Shown: one piece after another, positions 25,953-34,978 of the stretch | Numbering within the stretch: position 1 is the first letter of the stretch | Layout of the letters: each line of letters starts with the position of its first letter | Assembly: GCA_046533095.1 (NCBI GenBank) | Contig: JAJQRA010000014.1 | Span: forward strand, 1 to 64,000 | Length of the DNA stretch: 64,000 nucleotides | Source: ZAX-1 sp046533095 | GTDB lineage: Bacteria; Bacillota; Clostridia; Lachnospirales; Lachnospiraceae | Reading direction: 5' to 3' | Notes under the pieces: model-generated | The model's database searches: none | Told to the model about the DNA's origin: nothing | What the model saw: only the letters and a program-made list of their open reading frames with translations | Position numbers and translations under genes: made by a program

Positions 25953-26591
25953 ATGAGCACAATAGCAAATGCAGGAACAAAAAAGAACGAAAAACAGCGA
26001 ACCGGAACAAATGTGAGGAAATTGACCATGACAGCCATGCTGTCTGCGATAGCCTTTATACTTATGTTCTTGGATTTTTCGATACCGATTATGCCGACTT
26101 TCATTAAAATGGATTTATCGGAACTTCCGGCATTGATTGGAGCTTTTGCAATGGGCCCAATAAGTGGAGTAACGATATGCCTAGTAAAAAATTTACTGCA
26201 TCTATTTATAACTTCGACCGGCGGAGTGGGTGAATTGTCAAATTTCATTTTGGGGGCAATCTTTGTACTTCCGGCAGGGGTGGTTTATCGAAAATGGCAT
26301 AATCGAAAAGGGGCACTCATCGGCTCATTCGTAGGCGCAGTTTTAATGGGACTGATGAGCATCCCTTCTAATTACTTTATCGTGTATCCGGTTTATTATA
26401 ATTTTATGCCAAAAGAATTGATCCTAGGGGCATATCAAGCAATCTTTTCTGGTGTGGACAGCATTTTAGACTGCTTGGTTTTGTTCAATATGCCTTATAC
26501 ATTTGTAAAGGGACTGTTTAGCGTCATCATAACATTCCTAGTCTATAAACATATATCGCCTATTATTAAGGGGGCAAGGGATAGCCGTTAA
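25953..26591 (+). CDS. ribU: Riboflavin ECF transporter substrate-binding subunit
   Basis: A 212-residue integral membrane S component with about six helices. The segment ALIGAFAMGPISGVTICLVKN, LLHLF is typical of RibU proteins, as is the N-terminal TMTAMLSAIAFILMFLDF. The upstream FMN riboswitch supports riboflavin as substrate. It works with a shared energising module (EcfA, EcfA', EcfT), not found in this window. The start has an AAAGAGGTGGATT site; about 28 residues precede the first helix. Confidence 0.93.
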   Translation: MSTIANAGTKKNEKQRTGTNVRKLTMTAMLSAIAFILMFLDFSIPIMPTFIKMDLSELPALIGAFAMGPISGVTICLVKNLLHLFITSTGGVGELSNFILGAIFVLPAGVVYRKWHNRKGALIGSFVGAVLMGLMSIPSNYFIVYPVYYNFMPKELILGAYQAIFSGVDSILDCLVLFNMPYTFVKGLFSVIITFLVYKHISPIIKGARDSR

Positions 26592-26637
26592 GTAGAAAAA
26601 ATGGTCTTTTGTGGACATACAGAGGATATTTTAACGC

Positions 26638-26669
26638 AAAGTGCCCCACACAAAAGTGTGGGGCACTTT
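26638..26669 (+). terminator. Rho-independent terminator after ribU
   Basis: A perfect 14-base-pair stem, AAAGTGCCCCACAC / GTGTGGGGCACTTT, with a four-A loop, ends just after ribU. It can function in both directions. Confidence 0.9.
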
Positions 26670-26814
26670 GTGGAGCAAAACCCGAAGAGAAGAGGATAAA
26701 AAATAGTCAGTTAAAAATATAATGGTGAGCTAAAAAATACCAGTTAAATATAGATTTCTCAAAAATCAAATATAGATTGCCCCTCTGGACAGGATATGCT
26801 ATACTTATGAACGG

Positions 26815-26950
26815 CAATGACGTATAAGAACGAGCGGACATTAGCGACAGATAGGATGGCAGTGGGGTATAAGGCTGAGCGGACATTAGGCGATATAAGG
26901 ATGGCAATGACGTATAAGGCTTGATATGAGCGGACATTGGTTATATATGG
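26815..26950. repeat. Degenerate 45-51-bp repeats with GAGCGGACATT core
   Basis: The block GAGCGGACATTaG ... GGATGGCA.TG.CGTATAAGG recurs at about 26832, 26877 and 26928. The core GAGCGGACAT is the reverse complement of the ATGTCCGCTC core repeated beside folA. Together with bases up to 27018, the whole gap after ribU seems to consist of degenerate copies. No gene is seen here. Confidence 0.75.
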
Positions 26951-27018
26951 GCGAAATGACGTATAAAGGGCACGTTGACAGTGGATTTACGTAGATAGAA
27001 TGGTAGTGGGGTACAGAC

Positions 27019-28191
27019 ATGGATGAATTAAAAAAGAATATTATAATCTTTAAAGCAAATTTTGATTCGCTCATTTCTTTTGCAGAACAGATGACAGATG
27101 CATTTTTAAAAATGGGTTACGATGTCTTGCTCGTTGATATGGAAAATTCAGTGAAAACTTTAGCTGCTATCTATGAATTTGCTGTCCCAAATCAGACGGT
27201 GGCACTATTTTTCAATCATGTAGGTTTGAATCTATTGAACAAAGAACATGGTATTTTATGGAATGAGCTGAAAACGGACTGCTATGATATGATTGTAGAC
27301 CATCCGATGTACTACCATGCGGCAATTATATTCCCGATAGAAAAAAGTACATTCCTTTGTGTCGATAAGTTTCATCAGAAATTTATTGAACGTTTTTATA
27401 AAGAACGAGTGAAGAGCTATTTTCTCCCATTAGCAGGGAGCAAGGCAACACAGCCGGAGATTGCATTTCGAGAAAGAAGCATGGATATTGTTTTTACAGG
27501 AGCTTATCTGGTGGATAACCGGATTGACATACATACAGCCGGACTTTTAGAAGGGACCAAAGCCCTTTGGATGGAATGCTACCAATTGCTGACGACTTGT
27601 AAAACGATGGCAATTGAACAGGCGGTTGAATCGTGTTTAACGAAAAAAGGCATTCAATTGCCGGAAGAGGATTTGCGGGATACAGTTCGGCTTTTTAAAG
27701 AAATGGATGGAATGCTACGTAGTACAATGCGTGCTAAAGTAGTGAAAATATTGGCAGACAATGATATACAGTGCCATGTCTATGGCGAGGGCTGGGAATT
27801 TTTAGACTGCAAGCAAGAAAATTTAATTATTCATGGAAGAGTGGCTTTTTTAGAATCCATTCGCCTGATGGCTGATGCACGTATTGTGTTAAATGTGATG
27901 CCATGGTTTAAAGATGGTGTACATGACCGGGTGTATACAGCCATGCTAAATAAAAGCGTTTGCCTGACGGATAGTAGTAAATTTATGGATGAAACGTTAA
28001 AAGACGGTGAACATGTAATTATGTATTCTTTGGATGCATTGGAAGAGCTGCCAAAAAAGGTAAGGTATTATTTAGACCACATAGACGTTTTGGAAAAAAT
28101 TTCGCAAACAGGTTATCAATATGCAGATGGAAATGAAGATTGGACGAGTAGGGCAAAGCTACTGGAAAGCATTTTTAAAGGGCGAGAGTGA
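27019..28191 (+). CDS. CgeB-like glycosyltransferase
   Basis: A 390-residue cytoplasmic protein with two halves like a GT-B glycosyltransferase of the CgeB/DUF3880 kind. The N-terminal half starts with NIIIFKANFDSLISFAEQMTDAF and continues to a DHPMYYH motif near 95; the C-terminal half contains HVYGEGW (near 253), LVIHGRVAFLES-like and the donor-binding ARIVLNVMPWFKDGVHDRVYTAMLNKSVCLTD (about 290-320). These proteins glycosylate surface or spore components. It is paired with a DUF4422 glycosyltransferase downstream. No clear ribosome site precedes the ATG. Confidence 0.75.
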   Translation: MDELKKNIIIFKANFDSLISFAEQMTDAFLKMGYDVLLVDMENSVKTLAAIYEFAVPNQTVALFFNHVGLNLLNKEHGILWNELKTDCYDMIVDHPMYYHAAIIFPIEKSTFLCVDKFHQKFIERFYKERVKSYFLPLAGSKATQPEIAFRERSMDIVFTGAYLVDNRIDIHTAGLLEGTKALWMECYQLLTTCKTMAIEQAVESCLTKKGIQLPEEDLRDTVRLFKEMDGMLRSTMRAKVVKILADNDIQCHVYGEGWEFLDCKQENLIIHGRVAFLESIRLMADARIVLNVMPWFKDGVHDRVYTAMLNKSVCLTDSSKFMDETLKDGEHVIMYSLDALEELPKKVRYYLDHIDVLEKISQTGYQYADGNEDWTSRAKLLESIFKGRE

Positions 28192-28278
28192 TTTAAAACC
28201 CGCAGAACGAAGTTGCCAATCATACATAAGATAATCTGGGCGAGAAGAATTCAAAACCCACAGAACGAAGTTGCCAAA
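28180..28278 (+). repeat. 58-bp junction duplication
   Basis: The block GGGCGAGAgtGATTtAAAAC, CCgCAGAACGAAGTTGCCAA occurs at 28180 and 28238 with few mismatches. The first copy carries the last codons of the CgeB-like gene (GRE, stop); the second lies free in the gap before the next gene. Confidence 0.85.
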
Positions 28279-28323
28279 ACATTTAGCCATACGATTGAGT
28301 ATAAGTAGGAAAGGTTGCATACG

Positions 28324-29475
28324 ATGTCAACAAAAATATTTACAATGACACATAAGAAGTTTACTGAACCAAAGGATACTCTTTATCAGCCATTGCATGT
28401 CGGTAGGGCATTATCTTCGGATTTGGGATATCTAGGGGATGATTCTTTTGATTGCATTTCCAAGTTGAATCCATATTATGGGGAACTGACAGGCATTTAC
28501 TGGGTATGGAAGAATTTTCATGAGGCGGACAACGTTGGGATTTGCCATTATCGGAGATTTTTCTTGAATAAGGACAAACAGCTGCTAAAGGAAACGGATT
28601 ATGAAAATATCCTAAAAGAATATGACATCATGGTTTCTAATACTGCCTACACGGATGGGAGTTATCAGGACTATTACTCCGAAGCGCATAACCTGAAGGA
28701 TCTATTGACGACCGGTCAAGTGCTAAAAGAAAAATATCCGGACTACTATCCTTCCTTTACAAAGGCCTTGGCGGGGCATACCTATTATTATGGGAATCTT
28801 TTGGTGACCTGCAAAGAAAAATTTGATGCATATGCAACGTGGATGTTTGACATTTTGTTTGAAGTGGAGAAACGGATTGATGTCAGTGCTTATGACTTAT
28901 ATAATCAGCGTGTTTTCGGGTTTTTATCAGAGCAGCTGCTTAAGGTTTGGATAGATAAAAATGAGTTGCATGTATATGAGGGCATTGTTGGAATTACGGC
29001 GGAAAAGGCTGAAACAGTAGAGTTTAAATTGGCAATTTCACAATTGCTGAAGATGGGGGAGATCACAAAAGCAAGACAGTTCTTTTATGAATTTACCAAA
29101 ATTCGCCCCGATGTTCGTCTAGAGCTATCGGATATAAAAGGCGAAATTCCGATTATAGAACAGATTCTATATATTTGTGAAGAAGAACAAAACCGTATGA
29201 TGCAAGGTATGTATGCCTATTCCAAAAACTTGAACGAACTAATGGCACATTACAAAGCAGTACGAGATATTATGATAACATGTGGGGAGCAGGATGTTGC
29301 AGAAGAGGAAATTAAATATATTTTAGACAATCATGTATCATGGGTATTTATTATGGTGATTTTGATAAATACAAATGATAATTTAATAAAAAAAGCTATT
29401 GCGGTCAAAGTGATCAAGGACATTTTTAGACATGCAGGGAAAAAAGAGGATGCTCTGATGTTAAAGCTGCCTTAG
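28324..29475 (+). CDS. DUF4422 glycosyltransferase
   Basis: A 383-residue protein. The first about 230 residues match DUF4422, a galactosyltransferase-like GT-A domain: FTMTHKKF, LYQPLHVG, NPYYGELTGIYWVWKNF, then VGICHYRRFF (near 75-85), with YYGNLLVTCKE and the RVFGFLSEQLLKVWI motif. The last 150 residues are helical with no known domain. It probably adds a sugar to a surface polymer with the CgeB-like partner upstream. The start is put at ATG 28324, nine bases after AGGAAAGG; an in-frame TTG at 28315 is less likely. Confidence 0.85.
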   Translation: MSTKIFTMTHKKFTEPKDTLYQPLHVGRALSSDLGYLGDDSFDCISKLNPYYGELTGIYWVWKNFHEADNVGICHYRRFFLNKDKQLLKETDYENILKEYDIMVSNTAYTDGSYQDYYSEAHNLKDLLTTGQVLKEKYPDYYPSFTKALAGHTYYYGNLLVTCKEKFDAYATWMFDILFEVEKRIDVSAYDLYNQRVFGFLSEQLLKVWIDKNELHVYEGIVGITAEKAETVEFKLAISQLLKMGEITKARQFFYEFTKIRPDVRLELSDIKGEIPIIEQILYICEEEQNRMMQGMYAYSKNLNELMAHYKAVRDIMITCGEQDVAEEEIKYILDNHVSWVFIMVILINTNDNLIKKAIAVKVIKDIFRHAGKKEDALMLKLP

Positions 29476-29659
29476 TGGGTTGAAAGAAGAAAGGTAGTGA
29501 CTATAAGAGACGAAGCGAAATAATTGTGAAGAGAGGCAGCGATTCAAAAGAAAAAACGAAATAATTGCGAATATAGGTAATGCTTTTGAGTAAGAAAAGA
29601 AAAAGATACTACAGGCCTTAAAGATAAAAAGGAAATTTTTTGAATTGCTTGAGAATTGC
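29476..29659. other. Intergenic, AT-rich
   Basis: Gap before the moaC promoter. It holds repeated purine-rich text (AGAGACGAAGCGAAATAATT, AAAAAACGAAATAATTGCGA) with period near 47, another small local duplication. I see no gene. Confidence 0.45.
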
Positions 29660-29688
29660 TTGAGAATGGATGAATTACATGATATAAT
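29660..29688 (+). promoter_or_regulatory. Sigma-A promoter of moaC
   Basis: TTGAGA at 29660-29665, TATAAT at 29683-29688, spacing 17. The start codon used here is about 190 bases downstream, leaving a long leader. Confidence 0.75.
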
Positions 29689-29694
29689 GGGAGC

Positions 29695-29875
29695 AAAGCG
29701 AACTTTATATCGCACCGAGCGAAGCGAAGTGTGCATCTGCCGGAGGCTATCGTGATGATGTAATAAATTCAAGTGGCGATTCAGACACGTAGCAATGAGA
29801 GGCTTTTTGTGGCACGTAAAGTGGTCTGGATGCTTAATGCAGGAATTTGGATCTGGACACGCAGTAGCGGAGAGG
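29695..29875 (+). other. Long structured-looking leader upstream of moaC
   Basis: The leader between promoter and moaC has GC-rich paired elements (GCACCGAGC ... GTGTGC, GCCGGAGGC, ATCGTGATGAT) set in an AT-rich neighbourhood. It might be an RNA regulator such as a molybdenum-cofactor sensing element, because of its position, but I cannot match it to a known aptamer by eye. Confidence 0.3.
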
Positions 29876-29881
29876 TGTTTT

Positions 29882-30373
29882 GTGGAGCAAGATAAAAATA
29901 GTAAGTTTAACCATTTTGATGAAGCAGGCAATGCCATTATGGTAGATGTCAGTGCCAAGGCTGATACCGTAAGGACTGCCGTGGCAAGAGGGAGCATATA
30001 TGTGGGGCGGACTGTATTTGAAGCGGTGGGCAATCATACTGCCACAAAGGGGGATGTTTTAGGTGTTGCGCGGGTAGCAGGGATTATGGCAACAAAACGT
30101 ACGTGGGAATTAATACCGATGTGCCACCCTTTAATGCTTACAAAAGTTTCGATAGACTTTCGTGTAATCGAAGAATCATTTGAAATAGAAACCACATGTA
30201 CCGTAGGGCTTACCGGAAAAACTGGAGTTGAGATGGAGGCTTTGACCGGAGCCACAGTGGCACTATTGACTATATACGATATGTGTAAAGCGATGAACAA
30301 GGACATGGTTATAAGAGAAATCTGCCTGATGGACAAGACCGGTGGAAAAAGCGGCGATTATGGGAGGAGGTAA
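29882..30373 (+). CDS. moaC: Cyclic pyranopterin monophosphate synthase MoaC
   Basis: A 163-residue enzyme of molybdenum-cofactor synthesis that converts the MoaA product to cyclic pyranopterin monophosphate. The fold motifs FNHFDEAGNAIMVDVSAK, GDVLGVARVAGIMATKRT, the substrate motif PMCHPLMLTK and GKTGVEMEALTGA (around 115-127) with catalytic KxDKTGGKSGDY-like end (LMDKTGGKSGDYGR) are all present. The start is taken at GTG 29882 with GAGAGGTG before it; an upstream ATG at 29795 would add 29 residues unlike the family. It is isolated from other moa genes in the window. Confidence 0.92.
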   Translation: MEQDKNSKFNHFDEAGNAIMVDVSAKADTVRTAVARGSIYVGRTVFEAVGNHTATKGDVLGVARVAGIMATKRTWELIPMCHPLMLTKVSIDFRVIEESFEIETTCTVGLTGKTGVEMEALTGATVALLTIYDMCKAMNKDMVIREICLMDKTGGKSGDYGRR

Positions 30374-30376
30374 GAA

Positions 30377-31582
30377 ATGAAAAATAAAAAAACGCTAGTA
30401 ATTTGCCTGATTGCGACAATGTTTCTTTCACAATTTCAAATGGCTTTTGCAAGCAAGCTTACGAATGCAGAAAATGAGCGTGAAAAGGCGAAAGAAAACT
30501 TAGGTTCCGTCAACAGCCAAATAAACGAACTTGAAAATCAGCGGACAGCAATTAAGAAAGAAATAGATTCACTTGACAGTGAATTAGTTGAAGTTATTGT
30601 AAATATGAGCGTTTTGGAAGAAAAATTAACGACAAAAGAGGATGAACTAGCTGGGGTGCAGGAGGATTTAGTAAAGGCGAAAGAAGCGGAAAAAGCTCAA
30701 TACGAAGCGATGAAAAAGCGTATCCAATTTATGTATGAACGAGGAGATACCGCTTTTATTACATCTATCCTAGAATCACAGAGTATTACTGATTTGTTAA
30801 ACCAAGTAGAGTACTATAATGAAGTTTATGACTACGACCGGTCATTGCTGATAGACTATCAAACGACGAAATTGCAAGTACAGCAGCTAGAAAAGCAGGT
30901 AGAAGCTGAAATTGCTGAGATGAAAGAAATCCATGAGAGCTATCAGCAGGAAAAAATTAACTATGAAAATACGATTGCGGAGCGGAAGGTTCAGGTGCAA
31001 AATTTTGGAGCAAGGCTCTCGGATGCGTTAAGTTTAGCGGCGAAGTATCAAGATACAATCAGTGCTCAAGATGCGATTATTAAGGCCGAAAAGGATCGAA
31101 TTGAGGCAGAAGCGAGGGCAAGGGCGGCAGCAGAGGCGCAAGCAAGAGCGACGGCAAGTAGTAATGGAGCCTCTGGCGGTTCACTAGGAAATATCAGTAC
31201 CGGTGGTGGAGGAAATGCAAATCCTGGCTATAGTACAGGTGTTAGCGGCGGTGCTATCGTTGATTATGCATGTACCTTTGTAGGGAATCCTTATGTATGG
31301 GGCGGAAATGATCCAAATACCGGCGCAGATTGCAGTGGCTTTATAAAATACGTATATGGGCATTATGGTATTGGGCTACCAAGAACTTCCTATGAATTGA
31401 GAAGTTCCGGGCAAGAGGTAAGTTATGCAAATGCACGAGCGGGGGATATCATCTGTTATGAAGGACATGTTGCTATTTATATGGGGGGCGGTCAAATTGT
31501 ACATGCAAGAGGAACCGCTTTTGGTATTGTGACTGGAAATGCGACGTATAAGTCGATTATTACGGTGCGAAGGGTACTATAG
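30377..31582 (+). CDS. Secreted NlpC/P60 peptidoglycan hydrolase with coiled coil
   Basis: A 401-residue secreted endopeptidase. It has a signal peptide (KKTLVICLIATMFLSQFQMAFA, cut near 26), a long coiled coil (about 27-245, PcsB/CwlO-like with ESQSITDLLNQVEYYNEV), a Gly/Ser/Ala linker and a C-terminal NlpC/P60 domain. The catalytic Cys is in GADCSGF, the histidine in YEGHVAIY and the third residue in IVHARG. Such enzymes cut D-Glu-diaminopimelate bonds in growing walls and are usually activated by FtsEX. The GGGAGGAGG site overlaps the end of moaC, so the two are coupled. Confidence 0.93.
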   Translation: MKNKKTLVICLIATMFLSQFQMAFASKLTNAENEREKAKENLGSVNSQINELENQRTAIKKEIDSLDSELVEVIVNMSVLEEKLTTKEDELAGVQEDLVKAKEAEKAQYEAMKKRIQFMYERGDTAFITSILESQSITDLLNQVEYYNEVYDYDRSLLIDYQTTKLQVQQLEKQVEAEIAEMKEIHESYQQEKINYENTIAERKVQVQNFGARLSDALSLAAKYQDTISAQDAIIKAEKDRIEAEARARAAAEAQARATASSNGASGGSLGNISTGGGGNANPGYSTGVSGGAIVDYACTFVGNPYVWGGNDPNTGADCSGFIKYVYGHYGIGLPRTSYELRSSGQEVSYANARAGDIICYEGHVAIYMGGGQIVHARGTAFGIVTGNATYKSIITVRRVL

Positions 31583-31665
31583 GAAACCGGTGCAACAAAT
31601 TACTATTTCGCATAAACTTTTTCCCTAACTATAGTGTAGGGGTGCGATAGGAAAATTCGCTCATC

Positions 31666-32154
31666 TTATAAAATAATGTTCCAAATGTGGATTAGCTTTT
31701 CCAAGGAATAGGCAGCGTTTGCCGGACTTGTGGAAGGTAGTTTTATAATGGGTCGATTTGTCAGCTTATAGGAGTATTGATTATATAGTTCACATGCTTT
31801 TGCTCCATTCCCAAATATTTTTTCAATTGGGCTGATATTTAGTATAACGGAAAGATCTGCAGGTACAACGTTTTTGATGCTACTGTCAGAAGAACCAACA
31901 ATATCACAGCTATGGATAACATCCCAAATGGAGATGCCATGGGTCAAAAGCAGATTCTTTTTTTCTTTTATCGTTGTAGGGAGGGGTTCTTTTGTTAAAG
32001 CGGATAGGATTTTCCAAAATCGGTTTTGCGGATGCCCATAATAAAAATTATGTTCGCGGGATTTTACAGAGGGAAATGTCCCCAGAATTAAAATGCGGGA
32101 TTGATGATTGAAAACGGGTTGGAATTGGTGTGTAATCTGTTGATAATCATGCAT
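31666..32154 (-). CDS. DNA-deoxyinosine glycosylase (UDG family 6)
   Basis: A 162-residue base-excision repair enzyme of the uracil-DNA glycosylase superfamily. It has RILILGTFPSVKSREHNFYYGHPQNRFWKI (about 20-50), typical of the hypoxanthine-DNA glycosylase family, and the second motif LPSTSPANA (about 140-148) that inserts into DNA. It removes hypoxanthine from deaminated adenine, with uracil activity depending on the member. The gene is on the minus strand between convergent neighbours, with AAGAAAGAGGTTCACG before the ATG. Confidence 0.88.
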   Translation of the reverse strand: MHDYQQITHQFQPVFNHQSRILILGTFPSVKSREHNFYYGHPQNRFWKILSALTKEPLPTTIKEKKNLLLTHGISIWDVIHSCDIVGSSDSSIKNVVPADLSVILNISPIEKIFGNGAKACELYNQYSYKLTNRPIIKLPSTSPANAAYSLEKLIHIWNIIL

Positions 32155-32301
32155 CGTGAACCTCTTTCTTGAACCTTAAATCAGGGGGGTATGAAATAGC
32201 TACAAGATATTTTACAATGATTTATGCAAGTATTCAACAATAATTTTTTTATAGATTAATAATTTTGTAAAAATGGACGAAATGAAAGAAAGAGGTGTGT
32301 T

Positions 32302-32742
32302 ATGCAGTTTGAACAATTGCAAAAAGATATGATAGCGGCTATGAAGGCCAGAGATAAAGAGAGGAAAGAGGCGATTTCATCGCTGCTTTCCGCAGCTAAA
32401 AAAGTGGCAATAGATGAAGGGTGCCGTGAAGATATAAAGGAAGAGCTTGTAGACCGTGTTATTTTAAAAGAGTTAAAAACGGCGAAAGAGCAAGTGGATG
32501 CTTGCCCACAAGAACGGGCGGATTTGCGTAAAGAATATGAAACAAGATATGAATTCATAAAGCAATATGCACCGACGATGATGTCGGCAGAAGAAGTAGA
32601 AGCGTTTATTGCTGAAAAATTTGCACAGGTAGTGGCAACCAAAAATAAGGGTCAGATTATGAAAGCGGTCATGGCAGAATTAAAAGGGAAAGCAGATGGC
32701 AAGGTGATTAATCAGGTTGTTGTAAAGCTGTGTGAGCAATAA
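32302..32742 (+). CDS. yqeY: GatB/YqeY domain protein
   Basis: A 146-residue YqeY-type protein, helical, resembling the tail domain of the amidotransferase subunit GatB. Motifs: MQFEQLQKDMIAAMKARDKERKEAISSLLSA at the start, ILKELKTAKEQVDA, and KNKGQIMKAVMAELKGKADGKVINQVV at the end. It is thought to have a tRNA-related role, but this is untested. The start has AAAGAGGTGTGTT. Confidence 0.92.
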   Translation: MQFEQLQKDMIAAMKARDKERKEAISSLLSAAKKVAIDEGCREDIKEELVDRVILKELKTAKEQVDACPQERADLRKEYETRYEFIKQYAPTMMSAEEVEAFIAEKFAQVVATKNKGQIMKAVMAELKGKADGKVINQVVVKLCEQ

Positions 32743-32762
32743 AATGCTATGCAGGATATAAA

Positions 32763-32912
32763 ATGCTATGCAAAACATGGAAGAGTTACCGACAAGGCAT
32801 AAAGTGGTATAGAGCATTTTATGTGTCAGATGAAAAAGGCTATGTGCAGGCAGGTTGTGAATTCTCAATAGTCCCTATATGTGAAGTAGGTCATGAATGG
32901 ATCTACGATTAG
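32763..32912 (+). CDS. Short ORF, uncertain (49 residues)
   Basis: ATG at 32763 with AGGATATAAA upstream, reading MLCKTWKSYRQGIKWYRAFY and ending GHEWIYD. It shows coding-like composition, several Cys and Trp, but no family I know. Its start lies in a short tandem repeat (AAAATGCTATGCA twice). It may be a remnant. Confidence 0.3.
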   Translation: MLCKTWKSYRQGIKWYRAFYVSDEKGYVQAGCEFSIVPICEVGHEWIYD

Positions 32913-33047
32913 CATGGATATTCAACGACAATCCCACATGCAAAGGAGGTAGGGCATATTGTCATGAATAAAAGAGAGGATTTACATATGCTTACCAAGT
33001 CTTTTTTTGTTATGTAGAAAAATTCTCTGGGGGGAGATGAGTTAGTT

Positions 33048-34436
33048 ATGGAAAAACAATATTTGGAGGAAGAGAGCAATGCTCAAAAACAAAATGCAAT
33101 TGTAGATGGTATAATATGGAAACAGCTTTTCATATTTTTCTTTCCGATTATGCTTGGCTCTTTTTTTCAGCAGCTGTACAATATGGTTGATGCTGTTGTG
33201 GTAGGAAAATTTGTGGGAAAAGAAGCACTAGCGGCCGTAGGGGGAACAACAACCAACTTGATAAATATGCTTGTTGGATTTTTTGTAGGATTATCTTCAG
33301 GAGCATCTGTTGTTATTTCACAATACTTTGGAGGCCAAGATAAAAAGGGTATAAAACGCAGTGTGCATACAGCAGTTGCATTAGGTATCGCAGGTGGATT
33401 TATTTTGATGTGCGTAGGTGAAGTAGCTGCGCCTTTTGCATTAAAGTGGATAGGAGCCAATGATGAAATTATAGGCTATGCATTAAGCTACATCAGGATT
33501 TTTCTTTTGGGAATCATTCCAACGGCCATTTATAATATTGGCGCGGGAATCTTACGGGCTGTGGGTGATTCAAAGCGTCCACTTTATTATCTTATGATTG
33601 CCTGCGGGATAAATATAGGATTGGATCTACTCTTTGTGGTTGTCTTTCGTTGGGGAATACAAGGTGCGGCACTGGCAACGATTATTTCACAAGTATGCAA
33701 TGCCGTGTTTATCTATAGCTATTTAATCCGTGTAAAAGATGTATATGCGGTTACCGTTAAAAAAATTGGCTTTCAAAAAACAGAGCTTCAAAAGATCGTA
33801 CGGCTAGGTGTTCCGGCAGGGCTGCAGGCTTGTATGTATACGATATCTACAACCATTATACAATCTGGAATTAATACGTTTGGCACGGATGCGATTGCTG
33901 CAAATACAGTCTTTGATAAACTAGATGGTATTTTTTGGATGGTTATGAGTGCGTTTGGAATTGCAGTCACTACCTTTGTTGGCCAGAATTTTGGTGCAAA
34001 GAAATTTGACCGGGTTAAAAAATGTGTTAGGGTATCCTTAGGGATGGCAATGGGAATAGCGGTGCTGCTCTGTACGTTATGTGTTGTGTTCCGAAGTGCC
34101 TTTTTCCACTTGTTTACAGATGATGCGGACGTTATTGCTATAGGTACAGAGCTTGTAGGATTTTTGATACCGATGTATTTTACTTATGTGTGTATTGAAA
34201 TATTGGGGGGAGCCATCCGTGGAGCCGGCGATTCTTTGATACCGGTCATTATAACATTTCTGGGGGTATGTGTATTTCGTGTACTCTGGGTACTGTTTGT
34301 AGTGCCGGTATGGCATGATCTGCATGTACTGCTGATAAGCTTTCCACTAAGCTGGACGCTAACCTCAATCGTATTTATCATATACTATAAATCTGGCATT
34401 TGGCTGAAACGAAGCAAGAAACAGATATTTGGATAG
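33048..34436 (+). CDS. MATE family multidrug/sodium antiporter
   Basis: A 462-residue membrane exporter with twelve predicted helices in two homologous halves (first starting IFFFPIMLGSFFQQLYNMVDA, second near KIVRLGVPAGLQACMYTIS). The motif GKEALAAVGG and the conserved FVGLSSGASVVISQYFGG are characteristic of MATE proteins. It exports cationic drugs or metabolites using sodium or proton gradient. The GGGGGGAGATGAGTT site lies before ATG. It stands alone, without a visible regulator. Confidence 0.93.
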   Translation: MEKQYLEEESNAQKQNAIVDGIIWKQLFIFFFPIMLGSFFQQLYNMVDAVVVGKFVGKEALAAVGGTTTNLINMLVGFFVGLSSGASVVISQYFGGQDKKGIKRSVHTAVALGIAGGFILMCVGEVAAPFALKWIGANDEIIGYALSYIRIFLLGIIPTAIYNIGAGILRAVGDSKRPLYYLMIACGINIGLDLLFVVVFRWGIQGAALATIISQVCNAVFIYSYLIRVKDVYAVTVKKIGFQKTELQKIVRLGVPAGLQACMYTISTTIIQSGINTFGTDAIAANTVFDKLDGIFWMVMSAFGIAVTTFVGQNFGAKKFDRVKKCVRVSLGMAMGIAVLLCTLCVVFRSAFFHLFTDDADVIAIGTELVGFLIPMYFTYVCIEILGGAIRGAGDSLIPVIITFLGVCVFRVLWVLFVVPVWHDLHVLLISFPLSWTLTSIVFIIYYKSGIWLKRSKKQIFG

Positions 34437-34666
34437 CATTTCTTGGGTATTGATATCAAATGTGGTGTAGGGCATCTGCTATTATTTTGGAAGGATGTAG
34501 AGGGGGCATATAAGCTTAAATATTTGATAAGTGTGAGTAGATAAGCAGGCTGGCCAGTAGGATTGGATGAAGTAGGATTAGATAAATGCTATTAGGAAAC
34601 GCTTGTTGTCATAAACAAAGGAATTTTCTCATAAACTCTAAAAAACGCATGTATGAGGGAATTCTT
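34437..34666. other. Upstream region of spoIIID
   Basis: No gene seen. An in-frame ATG at 34649 and others further upstream are rejected as starts because spoIIID proteins begin at the MKGYIEER position. Confidence 0.4.
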
Positions 34667-34930
34667 TTGAAAGGATATATAGAAGAACGAGCAGTGGACA
34701 TAGCCAATTATATTATTGAAAAAAATGCAACTGTGAGGCAAACGGCCAAAAAATTCGGGATTAGCAAGAGTACGGTACACAAAGATGTAACCGAACGTCT
34801 TGCACAGATTAATCCATCCCTTGCAAAACAAACAAGGAAAGTTTTAGATGTCAATAAAAAAGAACGCCATATAAGGGGAGGCTTGGCTACAAAGGAAAAA
34901 TATTTGATGTATAGTACAAATAAAAGATAA
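34667..34930 (+). CDS. spoIIID: Stage III sporulation regulator SpoIIID
   Basis: An 87-residue DNA-binding protein that in the mother cell both activates and represses sigma-E and sigma-K genes. The full length is nearly invariant in the family: KGYIEERAVDIANYIIEKNA, TVRQTAKKFGISKSTVHKDV, TERLAQINP, and the basic tail HIRGGLATKEKY. The start is TTG at 34667, after GAGGGA, giving the family's MKGYIEER. Its presence marks the organism as a spore former. A terminator follows. Confidence 0.97.
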   Translation: MKGYIEERAVDIANYIIEKNATVRQTAKKFGISKSTVHKDVTERLAQINPSLAKQTRKVLDVNKKERHIRGGLATKEKYLMYSTNKR

Positions 34931-34935
34931 TTCTT

Positions 34936-34970
34936 GAAAACAGGGGGTGTTTGTGCAATTCCCTGTTTTC
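34936..34970 (+). terminator. Terminator after spoIIID
   Basis: Stem GAAAACAGGG / CCCTGTTTTC around a 15-base loop, followed by TCGTATT, directly downstream of the spoIIID stop. Confidence 0.8.
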
Positions 34971-34978
34971 TCGTATTA

